Shown here piece after piece: positions 18,647 to 30,220 of a stretch of 64,000 nucleotides of DNA. The translations under genes and the position numbers were made by a program. Below the pieces are notes generated by a model. The model ran no database searches, was not told the DNA's origin, and saw only the letters and a program-made list of their open reading frames with translations. The DNA is from Echinicola sp. 20G (GTDB taxonomy: Bacteria > Bacteroidota > Bacteroidia > Cytophagales > Cyclobacteriaceae), in NCBI RefSeq assembly GCF_015533855.1, contig NZ_AP024154.1, positions 5,291,501 to 5,355,500 of the forward strand. The letters are read 5' to 3'. Every line of letters begins with the position of its first letter. Position 1 is the stretch's first letter.

Positions 18647-19744
18647 ATGTCTAATAGAAACCCCATATTACTGGCCTTTTTTATCCTTGCTGCAGGATTT
18701 ATGACAAGTTGCGATAGCATGAAAAGTGACTCCAACTCCAGCAAACCCAAAGCCCGAGGTGGCCGAGGAGAAATTCTTTTGGTTATAGATTCGCTAAAAT
18801 ACAAAGGTCCTGTAGGAGATGTTTTGGAAGGTATATTTGAAGAGGATATCAAAGGTCTCGTAAGAGAAGAATCTCTTTTTGATATCAGGAGGGTTGATCC
18901 TAGGACCATGACAAGAATATTGAAAATGGCCTACAACATCATTTATGTAACCACTTTTGACGACAAAAAACCAGGAAGTAGGCAGATCAACGCACTTTTC
19001 AGTCAGCAGTCAAGAGAGAAAGCGCAAGAAGACCCTTCTCTGTACATGCTAAGAAATGAAGACGAGTTTGCAGTCGGTCAGGAAGTGATTTATCTCTTCG
19101 GAAATAACGAGCAGGAATTGATCAACAACCTCGAAAAGAACAAAAACAAATTGCAAAATCTCTTTGAGGTTAGAGAGAGAAAACGTTTGGAGCAAGCAAT
19201 TTTTAGTAGAACCAATGGCGCATTGGAATCCAAAGGAAAGAAGATTTTCGGTTTAGATTTGACCATCCCTGCATCTTACCAGTTTGTAAAAGAAGAAGAC
19301 GATAACTTTATGTGGGCAAGACAGCCTACTCCTAACACACAAAGAGCAGACATCAGCCTTTTCTTTTATCAAACAAACTATACTTCAGAAGAACAAGTAT
19401 TCCCTGAAAATATCATCAAGTTAAGAGACGAGATCCTCAAAACAAGAATCTTTGGTGATCCAGCGAAACCACAGTCTTATTTAAAAACAGAAACACAGAT
19501 CCCTCCATCCTTTAGAAACATCAACATTGATGGCCATTACGCCATAGAAATGCGTGGTCAATGGAAAACCAATAATGTCAGCATGGGAGGTTCATTTATC
19601 TCTTATGTCGTGGTGGACGAAACAGTAGGAAAACTATACTTTATGGAGGGCTTCTTGTATTATCCCAACGAAACCCATAAATCTGCCCTTCGTGAAATTG
19701 AAGCTATTCTAATGGCAACAAAATTCCCGGGGAAGCAGGATTAA
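18647..19744 (+). CDS. DUF4837-family lipoprotein
   Basis: 365 residues. The signal peptide ends FMTSC with a lipobox Cys, followed by a Ser-rich linker. The mature domain begins GEILLVIDSLKYKGPVGD and contains ALESKGKKIFGLDLTIP and DGHYAIEMRGQWK, which fit DUF4837, a family seen mainly in Bacteroidota. It is probably anchored in the envelope. The function is unknown. It lies between the transglycosylase and malic enzyme genes on the same strand with gaps of 94 and 24 bp. Confidence 0.8.
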   Translation: MSNRNPILLAFFILAAGFMTSCDSMKSDSNSSKPKARGGRGEILLVIDSLKYKGPVGDVLEGIFEEDIKGLVREESLFDIRRVDPRTMTRILKMAYNIIYVTTFDDKKPGSRQINALFSQQSREKAQEDPSLYMLRNEDEFAVGQEVIYLFGNNEQELINNLEKNKNKLQNLFEVRERKRLEQAIFSRTNGALESKGKKIFGLDLTIPASYQFVKEEDDNFMWARQPTPNTQRADISLFFYQTNYTSEEQVFPENIIKLRDEILKTRIFGDPAKPQSYLKTETQIPPSFRNINIDGHYAIEMRGQWKTNNVSMGGSFISYVVVDETVGKLYFMEGFLYYPNETHKSALREIEAILMATKFPGKQD

Positions 19745-19768
19745 TAAAATCCAAATAATAGCTTTACA

Positions 19769-22042
19769 ATGGCGATTAAAATCAGAAAAGAGGATGCGCT
19801 GGGATACCATTCCCAAGGTAGTCCTGGTAAAATCGAAGTCGTTCCAACAAAACCCTTATCCAGTCAGCTTGATCTTGCGCTGGCTTACTCTCCAGGTGTG
19901 GCTGAGCCATGTCTAGAAATCGCAGCTCATAAAGAAAACGTTTACAAATACACAGCCAAAGGCAATCTTGTTGGGGTCATTTCCAATGGAACCGCTGTAT
20001 TGGGCTTGGGAGACATCGGGCCTGAAGCCGGGAAACCAGTAATGGAAGGAAAGGGTGTCTTATTCAAGAAATTTGCAGGCATTGATGTATTTGATATTGA
20101 AATAGATGAGAAAGATCCTCAAAAACTGGTACAGACCATTAAGTCACTGGAACCAACATTTGGAGGCATCAACCTTGAAGACATCAAAGCACCCGAATGC
20201 TTTGAAATAGAGCAATCCCTTAAAAAGGAAATGAAAATTCCTGTCATGCATGATGACCAGCATGGCACGGCCATCATTTCAGGGGCTGCCCTTTTAAATG
20301 CCCTGGAAATTGTAGGTAAGAAAATAGAAGAAATTAAATTGGTTGTCAATGGAGCTGGTGCAGCTGCCGTTTCCTGTACTCGCTTTTACATGTCCCTCGG
20401 CGTAAGGAAGGAAAATCTCGTTATGTTAGACATTGACGGGATTATTCGTACGGATAGAGAAAACCTAGATGATTTCAGAAGAGAGTTCGCTTATGAAGGA
20501 ACAGACCTGAGCAACCTTACAGATGCTATGAAAGGAGCGGATGTTTTCCTTGGGCTCTCTGCAGGAAATGTGGTTTCTCCAGAGCAGATCCTTTTGATGG
20601 CAGACAATCCTATTGTTTTTGCTTTGGCCAATCCAAACCCTGAAATTGCCTATGATTTAGCCACCTCTACGAGAGAAGACTTAATCATGGCTACTGGAAG
20701 GTCTGATTACCCCAACCAAGTCAATAATGTTCTAGGCTTCCCATATATTTTCCGAGGAGCTTTGGATGTAAGAGCAACGGCCATCAATGAAGAAATGAAA
20801 CTGGCTACCGCTCATGCCATTGCCAAACTGGCCAAAGAACCAGTTCCTGATATTGTAAACAAAGCATATGGTGATGACCAATTGGGCTTTGGCAGGAATT
20901 ACCTCATACCTAAACCGCTTGATCCTAGGTTAATTACAACCATTGCCCCTGCTGTGGCAAAAGCAGCCATCGCCACTGGAGTGGCCCAAAAAACCATAAC
21001 GGACTGGGATGCTTACGAACTTGAGCTGCAAGAAAGAATTGGCATTGATCAAAGATTGATGTCCAGGGTAATTGCCAGGGCCAAGAAAAACCCTAAGCGA
21101 GTGGTCTTTGCAGAAGCAGACAATAGAAAAATACTTAAAGCCGCTCAGCTTATCCAAGATGAAAAAATTGGAGAACCTATTCTTTTGGGTAATAGGGAAA
21201 CTATATTGCAATTGATAGAGGACAATTCTCTGGATTTGGGCAATGTATCCATTATCGATCCTTATGAGGATCCAGAAAGGTTAGAGCGTTATGGGAAAAT
21301 CCTTTACGAAAAGAGAAAACGTAAAGGCATGACGCCATATGAAGCCCAGAAGCAAATGCGAGACAGGACATACTTTGGTGCCATGATGGTGAAGCTTGGA
21401 GAAGCAGATGCATTGATTTCCGGCCTGACCAAAGACTATCCAAAAACCATCCTTCCCGCCCTTCACGTGATCGGTGTAAAGGAAAATGTAGACCGTGTCG
21501 CCGGGATGTACATTATGAATTCGGACAAAGGGCCTTATTTCTTTGCTGACACCACTGTAAATGTCAACCCTACTGCAGATCAGATGGTTGAAATCATTGG
21601 TTTAACTGCAGACGCTGTCCGATTCTTTGATTTGGAACCTAGGGTCGCAGTACTCTCCTACTCAAACTTTGGATCTGCCAAAGGAGATACCCCTACCAAA
21701 ACTGCTGAAGCCACTGCCAAAGCTAAGGTTAAATTCCCGGGGCTTGTCATTGAAGGTGAAATGCAGGGTAATGTGGCCTTGAATGAGGAAATTCAAAGAG
21801 AAAACTATCCCTTCAGCGCATTGGCCAACAAAAAAGCCAATACTTTAATTTTCCCTAACCTAAGTTCTGGAAATATTGCCTACAAGCTAGTGGCTGAAAT
21901 AGGCAATGCCGAAGCCATTGGCCCTATCCTATTGGGTATGAACAAGCCTGTCCATATCTTGCAGCTGGGTAGTTCGATCAGGGAAATCATCAATATGGTC
22001 GCCATTGCGGTGGTAGATGCACAAAGTCACGAAAAAGAATGA
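19769..22042 (+). CDS. maeB: NADP-dependent malic enzyme with phosphotransacetylase-like domain
   Basis: A 757-residue two-domain enzyme. Residues ~1-425 form the malic enzyme, which decarboxylates malate to pyruvate with NADP. Visible motifs are [38 protein letters not shown] and the dinucleotide fold [12 protein letters not shown]. Residues ~430-757 resemble phosphotransacetylase ([38 protein letters not shown]). In known MaeB proteins this domain is regulatory and binds acetyl-CoA. The length fits the family (~750-760). The stop overlaps the ruvA ATG by 4 bp (ATGA), so the two are translationally coupled. Confidence 0.95.
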   Translation: MAIKIRKEDALGYHSQGSPGKIEVVPTKPLSSQLDLALAYSPGVAEPCLEIAAHKENVYKYTAKGNLVGVISNGTAVLGLGDIGPEAGKPVMEGKGVLFKKFAGIDVFDIEIDEKDPQKLVQTIKSLEPTFGGINLEDIKAPECFEIEQSLKKEMKIPVMHDDQHGTAIISGAALLNALEIVGKKIEEIKLVVNGAGAAAVSCTRFYMSLGVRKENLVMLDIDGIIRTDRENLDDFRREFAYEGTDLSNLTDAMKGADVFLGLSAGNVVSPEQILLMADNPIVFALANPNPEIAYDLATSTREDLIMATGRSDYPNQVNNVLGFPYIFRGALDVRATAINEEMKLATAHAIAKLAKEPVPDIVNKAYGDDQLGFGRNYLIPKPLDPRLITTIAPAVAKAAIATGVAQKTITDWDAYELELQERIGIDQRLMSRVIARAKKNPKRVVFAEADNRKILKAAQLIQDEKIGEPILLGNRETILQLIEDNSLDLGNVSIIDPYEDPERLERYGKILYEKRKRKGMTPYEAQKQMRDRTYFGAMMVKLGEADALISGLTKDYPKTILPALHVIGVKENVDRVAGMYIMNSDKGPYFFADTTVNVNPTADQMVEIIGLTADAVRFFDLEPRVAVLSYSNFGSAKGDTPTKTAEATAKAKVKFPGLVIEGEMQGNVALNEEIQRENYPFSALANKKANTLIFPNLSSGNIAYKLVAEIGNAEAIGPILLGMNKPVHILQLGSSIREIINMVAIAVVDAQSHEKE

Positions 22043-22638
22043 TAGATTATTTAAAAGGAAAATTGGTCACCAAAGACCCCACTTATGTGGTCATTGATAT
22101 CAACGGCATCGGTTACCATGTCAAAATATCCTTAAATACATTTTCGCAAATAAAGGATGAGGAGCAGGTCATGCTCCTCACTCATTTGCATATCAAGGAA
22201 GATGCCCATACACTTTTTGGCTTTAAAGAAGAACTGGAAAAAAGACTCTTTTTGCTGCTCATTTCCATTAGTGGCGTAGGACCAAATACGGGGCTAATGA
22301 TCCTCTCTTCTCTAAGCGTTCAGGAATTACAAAATGCCATTATTGGAGATGATCACAAGACAATCCAAAGAGTAAAAGGTGTCGGCTTAAAAACTGCCCA
22401 AAGGATTGTTTTGGAGCTTAAAGATAAAATCAAAAAAGAAGGTATGTCCGACGGAATTCCTACAACGAGCGGTTTCCTTCACCAAAACAAACAAATTAAA
22501 GAGGAAGCTTTACAGGCTTTGATTACACTTGGTTTTACCAAGGCTGCAGCAGAGAAAAATATCGATGCAATTTTGAAAAAAAGCGGTGTTGAAATTTCCT
22601 TGGAAGAATTAATTAAAGCATCTTTAAGGTCAACTTAA
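22039..22638 (+). CDS. ruvA: Holliday junction branch migration protein RuvA
   Basis: 199 residues. RuvA tetramers bind the Holliday junction and direct the RuvB motor. The OB-fold N-terminal domain starts [10 protein letters not shown]. Two helix-hairpin-helix motifs follow, ISGVGPNTGLMILSSLS and RVKGVGLKTAQRIVLELK. The C-terminal RuvB-binding domain contains ALITLGFTKAAAEKNID. It overlaps maeB and stands 12 bp before sprA, so the three genes probably form one transcript, a common arrangement in this phylum. Confidence 0.95.
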   Translation: MIDYLKGKLVTKDPTYVVIDINGIGYHVKISLNTFSQIKDEEQVMLLTHLHIKEDAHTLFGFKEELEKRLFLLLISISGVGPNTGLMILSSLSVQELQNAIIGDDHKTIQRVKGVGLKTAQRIVLELKDKIKKEGMSDGIPTTSGFLHQNKQIKEEALQALITLGFTKAAAEKNIDAILKKSGVEISLEELIKASLRST

Positions 22639-22650
22639 TTTATAGCTAGT

Positions 22651-25600
22651 TTGCCTATAACAAGACCATATTTTTTTCCAAGCAGTAACCCCAATTCTTT
22701 TTATGCAGCAATCACCTTGTTGCTAGCTGCTTGTTTTTTGTCTGGTGTTAGCGAGGCATTGGCTCAAGGTGTTGGACAGGATTCTATTCCTTCCAAAATA
22801 GACTCCCTAGAAAAAAGAAGAACATTGCCTTCTTTTTTGCTCTGGGACAATTTCAAAACCAGCCCACTTTATCCCATACAATCTCCACTCCAACAGCGCT
22901 ATTCTCCATTTTACTATGATGGGCCAAAACAGCAGCAAGTAGAAATTGAACTGGATACAGCAGTACAGTACCGTGTGTATGACCAATTGGATTCTACCTC
23001 ATCCAACCCTGGCTACCTTTACAACTTTGAGGATTTTTCCAAAATTCAGGAGCTAAGAATGCGCCAAGAATATTGGAGAAATAGGTCAAGAGGGATGTAT
23101 GGTGAAAGCGCGGTAAGTGGAAGAGGTCTTATCCCGCCCATAACCATGAGCCCAACCTTTGACAGGCTTTTTGGAGGCAGTGAAATCAATATCATCCCCA
23201 CAGGCTATGTCAACCTGGACTTTGGAGGCATCTTTAGAAGAATTGATAATCCCTCTATTCCAATTCGGCAACAAAGGAATGGTGGGTTTAATTTCGATCA
23301 GCAAATCCAAATGAGTGTCAATGGGAACCTGGGGCAAAAAATGCAGATCAACGCCAACTTTGACTCCAATAATTCCTTTGACTTTGAAAACCAGTTAAAA
23401 GTAGAATACAAGGGCTTTGAGGAAGATATTGTCAAAAGCATTGAAATAGGCAATGTCAGTATGCCTGTCCAAAACAGCTTGATTCAGGGAGCCCAAAACC
23501 TATTTGGGGTCAAGACCCAACTGCAATTTGGAAAGCTATTTATGACCGCCGTGGCCTCCACTCAAAGAGGACGGAGAGATGAAATTGTCATAGAAGGCGG
23601 TGGACAAGGAAGACCTTTTGAGATCAGGGCTTCCGAATATGATGATAATAGGCACTTCTTTCTAGCCCACTTTTTCAGGGAAAACTATGAAAGATGGTTG
23701 AGGGGCTTGCCCCAAATCCTTTCCGGTGTCAATGTGACCCGGGTTGAAGTTTACATCATGAACAGGGCCAACAATACAGAGACCCTAAGGAATTTTGTAG
23801 CCTTTATGGACCTTGGTGAGGGGCAAAGAATTTACAGACCGGACAACCCTAATATTGGTAGCGGCACTCCCGCAAGTCCTGCAGCCAATGGCTCCAACAA
23901 CCTATTTGGTAACCTTACCTCCAACCCTTCCTTTAGGCCTTATGACAATGCTTCTACTGCCATTGAGCAAAGTTTAAATTTGGTTAAGGGCACTGATTTT
24001 GAGCAGGTAAATGGTGCGAGAAAGCTTGCTGAGAACGAATATACATTTCACAGGGAATTGGGTTATTTGAGCCTAAACAGAAAGCTCCAAAACGATGAAG
24101 TGGTTGCCATTTCCTTCGAGTACACCTATAATGGCCAATCTTATAAGGTTGGTGAAATGTCAGAAGATTATCAGAACCGCCCTGAATCTGATGTACTTTT
24201 CCTCAAGCTCCTAAGGCCTGCACGAATCAACACCCGTGTACCGACTTGGGACTTGATGATGAAAAACATCTATAATTTCAATGCCAATCAAATCCAAAAA
24301 GAAGGATTCCAGCTCCAAGTAATTTACAGAGATGACCGAACTGGCTTGGACAACCCCAGCCTTTTGGAAGGCGAGCAGGTCAAAGATGTCCCTCTGATTC
24401 GTCTGATGGGCTTGGATAACCTCAACCCCCAAAATGACCCTCAACCTGACGGCAATTTTGATTTTGTTTCGGGCTTGACCATCCTTCCAGAAAAAGGGAT
24501 GTTGATTTTCCCTAAGCTAGAACCTTTCGGACAAACACTGGAAAGTTACTTCTTACCCAATGAAGAGAGCCTAAAGAACAAATTTGTATATGATACACTC
24601 TACCGAACAACCAAGGCAGATGCTGAGCTGGTTACCCGCCTGAACAAATATTACCTCAAAGGAAGTTTGACAGCAGGCTCTTCATCAGAAATTATGTTGC
24701 CAGGCCTTAATATTTCAGAAGGTTCTGTTATTGTGTCTGCCGGAAACATTCCCTTGACAGAAGGAGTGGATTATACGGTCGATTACAATATTGGTCGAGT
24801 TGTCATCATCAATGAAGGTATTTTAGCTTCGGGAAAAAGAATTTCCATCAGCTTTGAAAAAGCAGATTTAGTATCTTTCCAAACCAGAAGCCTCTTGGGC
24901 ACCCGCTTTGATTACCTTTTCAATGAAAACTTGACGCTAGGTGGTACTTTCCTCTATTTGAATGAGAGACCGAATATTACTCGGATCAGCACGGGGAGCG
25001 AAACCCTTAAAAACAGCCTCTGGGGATTGGATCTGAACTATAGTGATGAATCCAGGTGGTTAACCAAACTGGCAGATGCGTTACCGTTTACGGATACCAA
25101 GGAAAAATCCCTGATCACTTTCAATGGTGAATTTGCTCACTTAATTCCTGGCACTTCCAATGAGGTCAATGGAGAAGGGGCTTCTTATATCGATGATTTC
25201 GAAACCGCTGTAACACCATTTAGCCTTGGAGGCTCTCCGCAAAATTGGAAGCTTTCCGCTACACCAAGGACAGACGACAACCGTTTTGACATGACCATGT
25301 CAACAGAAGACCGGCTTGGCAATGCCTACAGAAGGGCTAGATTGGCTTGGTACAATATTGACAATGTCTTTTACCGTCAAGGAGGACAAGGGGTCCCGGA
25401 AAATATCACCGAGGAAGACCGTAGGAACCACTATGTAAGACGGGTCGTTCCCCAAGAAATATTCCCTCAGCGTGACCGCGATGTAATTGTTACCCCAGAG
25501 CCATTGTTTGAGTTGGCCTATTTCCCTCACGAGCGAGGGATGTATAATTACAACCCTGCCCTGGACAGAAGAGGCCTTTTGCAAACCCCTGAAGATAACT

Positions 25601-28600
25601 ATGGAGGGATCACTAGAGCCATTACCGCTGATGTGGACTTCGACAGAACAAACATAGAATACATAGAATTCTGGCTGATGGACCCATTTTTACCCGGCGA
25701 CAATGGCCGTGTCCTAGATGGGGTATTTAATGAGAACAATACTACAGGGGGAAAACTGATGATCAACCTTGGTGAAATCTCTGAAGATGTTATGAAGGAT
25801 AGTCGCCATGCTTTTGAAAACGGGCTTCCTGCTGATGGAAATACTGCAGAAACCACCGAAAACGAATGGGGTCGCGTTACCAATAAGCAGTACCTTACTC
25901 CTGGTTTTGACAACTCTCCAGAGTCTCGCCCCAACCAAGATGTAGGTCTGGATGGTCTAAGTAGTGAAGAGGAAGCAGTTTATTTTGCCGATCGCTTTCT
26001 TAACCGACTGAATGTTGATCCGAATGTCCTTCAAGAAATTACAGCTGACCCTTCAGCGGATAAATTCCAATATTACCTTGGGGATCAATTGGATCAACAA
26101 AACATAAAAATTCTTGAACGATATAAATACTTCAATGGCTTGGAGAACAATACTCCAATAACAGAAAACTCCAATCTACCCTACACTCCTTCCGGGTCAA
26201 ATAAACCCGACAATGAAGACCTCAATAATGACAACACCATCAACGAAACCGAGAATTACTATGAATACGAGGTAGATCTTCGTCCAAATACTTTGGAAGT
26301 TGGCCAAAACAATATTGTGGACAAGGTAACCCATGTGGAAAATGGTGAAGAGGTCAACTGGTACCTTTTTAGGATTCCAGTGAGACAACCAGACAATACC
26401 CAAGGGGATATCACTGGGTTTAAATCATTGAGGTTTATCAGGACTTATCTGACAGATTTTGAACAGCCGGTGGTCTTGCGAATGGCCAAGTTCCAAATGG
26501 TAGGCAGCCAATGGAGAACCTTTCAAGAGTCACTTTATGAGCGAGGTTTGTTTGAAGTTCCTGAACCCGATGTATCCAACCTTACAGTAGGTGTGGTAAA
26601 CATCGAAGAAAACAGTCAGGGAAGTGCAACCCAAAGCCCTTATGTCTTGCCTCCTGGAATCATCAGGGACAGGGACAATACCTCTACAGTGGAAAGACAA
26701 TTGAATGAGCAATCTTTAAGGCTTTGTGTGGAGAATCTCCAAAGCCGTGACGCAAGAGCTGTTTTCAAGAATGCCAATCTGGATTTGGTTCAATATGGCA
26801 GGCTGAAGATGTTTTTCCATGCGGACAGTGAAGATGCTGAAGATGGAGAGTTGACTGCTTTCCTAAGGCTTGGAACTGACTATACGGATAACTATTATGA
26901 AATCGAGGTTCCTCTTTCCATTACTCCGAGCGGCACCAGGGATCCCCAGCAAATATGGCCTGCACAAAATGAAATTGACATTGCCATAGAAGAAATTGTA
27001 GGAGTCAAAATAGAAAGAGACAACAGTCAATCTCCCCAAAATCTCCCCTATACCACTCAGGTGCGACAATATAATGTCACTGTAGTGGGAAGACCAGAAC
27101 TGAATTATGTACAAGGCTTGATGATCGGTATCCGCAACCCTTCTTCCACGGGGTCAGCCAGCAAGTCCGTTTGTGTTTGGGCCAATGAATTAAGAGTAGT
27201 GGATTTCAACAAATCTTCCGGATGGGCAGCCAATGCCAGGCTGAATGCTCAAATTGCAGATGTAGCCACCGTTTCATCCACTATCCGCCACAATACCTTT
27301 GGCTTTGGAGGCTTGGAAACTAGGCTTTCCGAAAGAACCAGAGAATCAACAACTCAATATGATGTTTCTGCTAATGTACAAGTAGACAGATTACTTCCAG
27401 ACGCACTTCGGGTCAGTATTCCTATGTACGTCAGTATGGAAAACGCAACCACCAAGCCGCAATTTGATCCACTCAACCCTGACGTACCGTTTGAATTGGC
27501 ATTGAGTAAATTCCGTACAGATACCGAAAGAGAAGCTTATAAAAAGCTGGTTCTGGACCAAGTGAAAAGAAGAAACATCAGTTTCTCCAATGTGCGTAAA
27601 TTAAGAAAAGATGAAAGCAATAAGAACCATATCTACGACCTTTCTAACTTCTCTTTCTCTTACGCTTATGGATTAGTAAAACAAAGTAATATCAATACCG
27701 AAGACTACACTTTCGAAACTTACAAAGGAAATATCACCTATAGCTATGAGCCCAAACCTATTCCGGTAGAACCATTCAAAAATTGGAATTTCCTACAAAG
27801 TCCCAATTTGCAACTTTTCAGGGATTTCAATTTAAACCTCGCCCCTAGCCTAATTACTGCACGTTTAGACGTGGACAGGAGGTTCTTGAGAACCCAGTAT
27901 CGAAATGACCAATTGACTACTGACGGTGTGGATCCATTATTCCAAAAAAGTTTTTATCTGAACCGTTTTTATTCCGTCAATTGGGATTTAACCAAAAACC
28001 TAAGTGTAGACTATCGCGCTAATGTCAATGCCATTATTGATGAACCAGAGGGAGATCTGGACACCGAAGCCAAGCAGGATTCTGTAAAAAATAATCTTAG
28101 AAAATTTGGAAGAACAACCAACTATAATCATTCCCTTATTGCCAATTACAAGATCCCACTAGATAAAATACCATTCTTGGATTGGGTTAGTGCCGACTTC
28201 AGGTATGAGGCGACATACAGCTGGCTCACTGGATCCATTGGGCAAAAGGATACATTAGGTAACGTGATCCAAAACACGCGAGATCGTTCATTGAACGGTA
28301 AGCTGGATATGGTTCAACTTTACAACAAGGTCACCAAACTCAAAACCCTCAATACCCCAAAAAGACCGACCATTCCTGGACAAAGAAGCAACCCTCAGGA
28401 TACAATCAAAACAGATGGACTTTGGAATGGCTTCCTCAAGTTTGCAATGATGCTGAAAGAGGTTAGCGGAAGCTACAGCATTACCGAGGGTACTTTCTTA
28501 CCTGGTTATATGGAAAACACGGGTCTTTTTGGTTTGGACAGAAGCTTTATGAACCCAGGCCTTGGCTTCATATTTGGTAGTCAAGATAGTGATATCCGTT

Positions 28601-29784
28601 ATGACCTAGCAGGACAAGGCGTCATGGCCCCTAGTGCCGAACTGACCCAAACCTTCCGTCAAAACCAAGTTAAGTACCTCCAAATCAATGGTGTTTTAGA
28701 ACCTGCAAGGGATTTCCGTATCACTCTAAATTTAAGAAAAAGAGAAACAGGGGATTATAGTGAAATCTTCCGAAGGGAAAGTGACACCAGTGATGATTAC
28801 CTCTCCGTAAACCCCAATAGAATGGGGGCTTATAACATCACCTACAATATGATCAAAACAGCCTTTGCGAAGGATGATAATGATAATAACTCTCCCCTAT
28901 TTAGCAATTTTGAAGATTATCGTTCTATCATAAAATCTAGGCTGGAAACCACTAACCCAGGTGGAGAGTACAACCTAAATGGTCAGGATGTTTTGGTTCC
29001 TGCCTTCTTGGCTGCCTATACCGGTAAATCAGCAGAAGAAGTCAACCTAAACCCCTTCCCCAAATTCCCGCTTCCCAATTGGAGAGTGGAATATAGAGGT
29101 CTATCCAGGCTACCAGTTTTCCAAGAGCAGTTCAGTTCTATAAACCTAACCCACAATTACACCTCGACCTATGATGTAAGCAACTTCTCCAACTCTTTGC
29201 TTTATCAAAATGGTTTGGAGTTATACAACAGCCTTCAAAACTATCCTCAGGCAAGCATCACTGATGAATTTGGAAGCTATATCCCTGTGTTTATCTTTAA
29301 CCAAGTGGTACTTTCCGAGCGTTTTGCTCCGCTAATAGGTATAGACTTATTGACTAAAACCAGGATGAATATATCCTTTGAATATAATACTGAGAGGAAT
29401 ATTGGGCTGAACTTTTCTAATGCCCAAGTTACAGAGCAAAAAAGTAAAGATTTCCGATTTGACTTAGGCTATACCAAGTCAGGAGTTAAAATACCTTTCA
29501 AAGTTCAAGGCCGCCAGGAAGTATTGGACAATGACCTTGAGATTAGGGTAAGTACTAGCATTGTTGACACCCAAACACTTCAGCGAAAGATCGAAGAAGG
29601 CAGCACGGTCACCAATGGTAACCTCAACCTCCAGATAAGGCCAACAGTGGGCTATATCATCAATCAAAACCTCAAAGTCACCCTTTACTTTGACCGAACG
29701 GTCAATGATCCAAGAATCACTACTGCATATAGAAGAAGTTCCACATCCTTTGGTGGACAATTACGATTTAATTTAGGTCAATAG
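22651..29784 (+). CDS. sprA: Cell-surface protein SprA, type IX secretion translocon
   Basis: A 2377-residue outer-membrane protein. SprA forms the very large beta-barrel translocon of the type IX secretion system and is needed for gliding in flavobacteria. The N-terminus has a signal-like hydrophobic stretch (ITLLLAACFLSGVSEALAQ). The body is rich in Asn/Gly/Tyr beta segments, with SprA-type sequence such as TYNGQSYKVGEMSEDY and repeated LKLLRPARINTRVPTWDLMMK-like phrases (about 20 residues quoted). The C-terminus ends with the beta-strand FGGQLRFNLG. The start is TTG: no in-frame ATG occurs before the mature region. It is the largest gene in the window. Other T9SS genes are elsewhere. Confidence 0.95.
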   Translation: MPITRPYFFPSSNPNSFYAAITLLLAACFLSGVSEALAQGVGQDSIPSKIDSLEKRRTLPSFLLWDNFKTSPLYPIQSPLQQRYSPFYYDGPKQQQVEIELDTAVQYRVYDQLDSTSSNPGYLYNFEDFSKIQELRMRQEYWRNRSRGMYGESAVSGRGLIPPITMSPTFDRLFGGSEINIIPTGYVNLDFGGIFRRIDNPSIPIRQQRNGGFNFDQQIQMSVNGNLGQKMQINANFDSNNSFDFENQLKVEYKGFEEDIVKSIEIGNVSMPVQNSLIQGAQNLFGVKTQLQFGKLFMTAVASTQRGRRDEIVIEGGGQGRPFEIRASEYDDNRHFFLAHFFRENYERWLRGLPQILSGVNVTRVEVYIMNRANNTETLRNFVAFMDLGEGQRIYRPDNPNIGSGTPASPAANGSNNLFGNLTSNPSFRPYDNASTAIEQSLNLVKGTDFEQVNGARKLAENEYTFHRELGYLSLNRKLQNDEVVAISFEYTYNGQSYKVGEMSEDYQNRPESDVLFLKLLRPARINTRVPTWDLMMKNIYNFNANQIQKEGFQLQVIYRDDRTGLDNPSLLEGEQVKDVPLIRLMGLDNLNPQNDPQPDGNFDFVSGLTILPEKGMLIFPKLEPFGQTLESYFLPNEESLKNKFVYDTLYRTTKADAELVTRLNKYYLKGSLTAGSSSEIMLPGLNISEGSVIVSAGNIPLTEGVDYTVDYNIGRVVIINEGILASGKRISISFEKADLVSFQTRSLLGTRFDYLFNENLTLGGTFLYLNERPNITRISTGSETLKNSLWGLDLNYSDESRWLTKLADALPFTDTKEKSLITFNGEFAHLIPGTSNEVNGEGASYIDDFETAVTPFSLGGSPQNWKLSATPRTDDNRFDMTMSTEDRLGNAYRRARLAWYNIDNVFYRQGGQGVPENITEEDRRNHYVRRVVPQEIFPQRDRDVIVTPEPLFELAYFPHERGMYNYNPALDRRGLLQTPEDNYGGITRAITADVDFDRTNIEYIEFWLMDPFLPGDNGRVLDGVFNENNTTGGKLMINLGEISEDVMKDSRHAFENGLPADGNTAETTENEWGRVTNKQYLTPGFDNSPESRPNQDVGLDGLSSEEEAVYFADRFLNRLNVDPNVLQEITADPSADKFQYYLGDQLDQQNIKILERYKYFNGLENNTPITENSNLPYTPSGSNKPDNEDLNNDNTINETENYYEYEVDLRPNTLEVGQNNIVDKVTHVENGEEVNWYLFRIPVRQPDNTQGDITGFKSLRFIRTYLTDFEQPVVLRMAKFQMVGSQWRTFQESLYERGLFEVPEPDVSNLTVGVVNIEENSQGSATQSPYVLPPGIIRDRDNTSTVERQLNEQSLRLCVENLQSRDARAVFKNANLDLVQYGRLKMFFHADSEDAEDGELTAFLRLGTDYTDNYYEIEVPLSITPSGTRDPQQIWPAQNEIDIAIEEIVGVKIERDNSQSPQNLPYTTQVRQYNVTVVGRPELNYVQGLMIGIRNPSSTGSASKSVCVWANELRVVDFNKSSGWAANARLNAQIADVATVSSTIRHNTFGFGGLETRLSERTRESTTQYDVSANVQVDRLLPDALRVSIPMYVSMENATTKPQFDPLNPDVPFELALSKFRTDTEREAYKKLVLDQVKRRNISFSNVRKLRKDESNKNHIYDLSNFSFSYAYGLVKQSNINTEDYTFETYKGNITYSYEPKPIPVEPFKNWNFLQSPNLQLFRDFNLNLAPSLITARLDVDRRFLRTQYRNDQLTTDGVDPLFQKSFYLNRFYSVNWDLTKNLSVDYRANVNAIIDEPEGDLDTEAKQDSVKNNLRKFGRTTNYNHSLIANYKIPLDKIPFLDWVSADFRYEATYSWLTGSIGQKDTLGNVIQNTRDRSLNGKLDMVQLYNKVTKLKTLNTPKRPTIPGQRSNPQDTIKTDGLWNGFLKFAMMLKEVSGSYSITEGTFLPGYMENTGLFGLDRSFMNPGLGFIFGSQDSDIRYDLAGQGVMAPSAELTQTFRQNQVKYLQINGVLEPARDFRITLNLRKRETGDYSEIFRRESDTSDDYLSVNPNRMGAYNITYNMIKTAFAKDDNDNNSPLFSNFEDYRSIIKSRLETTNPGGEYNLNGQDVLVPAFLAAYTGKSAEEVNLNPFPKFPLPNWRVEYRGLSRLPVFQEQFSSINLTHNYTSTYDVSNFSNSLLYQNGLELYNSLQNYPQASITDEFGSYIPVFIFNQVVLSERFAPLIGIDLLTKTRMNISFEYNTERNIGLNFSNAQVTEQKSKDFRFDLGYTKSGVKIPFKVQGRQEVLDNDLEIRVSTSIVDTQTLQRKIEEGSTVTNGNLNLQIRPTVGYIINQNLKVTLYFDRTVNDPRITTAYRRSSTSFGGQLRFNLGQ

Positions 29785-29808
29785 GTTTTTTGATTTGGTG
29801 AAACCTTG

Positions 29809-29816
29809 TATTTTTG
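29809..29816 (+). promoter_or_regulatory. Predicted gcvH promoter, -7 box
   Basis: TATTTTTG matches TAnnTTTG, in the 58-bp gap after sprA and 26 bp before the gcvH start. Confidence 0.45.
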
Positions 29817-29842
29817 GCTTTGATTAATCCTAAAATGAGAAT

Positions 29843-30220
29843 ATGAACTTCCCAAAAGAATTAAAGTACACTAAAGACCACGAGTGGGTAAAAATCGAAG
29901 GAGACATTGCCACTATTGGTGTTACGGAATTTGCCCAGAGAGAATTGGGTGACATTGTTTATGTCGAGGTAGAAACTGTTGGTGAAACTATCGAGACCGG
30001 AGAAGTGTTCGGTACAGTAGAGGCAGTAAAAACCGTATCTGACCTTTTTATGCCTTTAGAAGGTGAAATTACCGAATTCAATGAAGAACTAGAAGGTTCT
30101 CCTGAATTGGTCAATGAGTCTCCATATGAAGATGGATGGATGATCAAAGTGAAGTTTGAAAAGGAATTGCCTTCCGATTTACTTTCGGCTGAAGAATACG
30201 CTGAACTAGTAGGTGAATAA
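29843..30220 (+). CDS. gcvH: Glycine cleavage system H protein
   Basis: The 125-residue lipoyl-carrier protein of the glycine cleavage system, which shuttles the aminomethyl group between P, T and L proteins in the cytoplasm. The opening [15 protein letters not shown] and the lipoylation site [15 protein letters not shown] (modified Lys in AVK) are intact. The C-terminus keeps [13 protein letters not shown]. The length is normal. The next gene starts 8 bp before its stop, so the two are coupled. Confidence 0.96.
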   Translation: MNFPKELKYTKDHEWVKIEGDIATIGVTEFAQRELGDIVYVEVETVGETIETGEVFGTVEAVKTVSDLFMPLEGEITEFNEELEGSPELVNESPYEDGWMIKVKFEKELPSDLLSAEEYAELVGE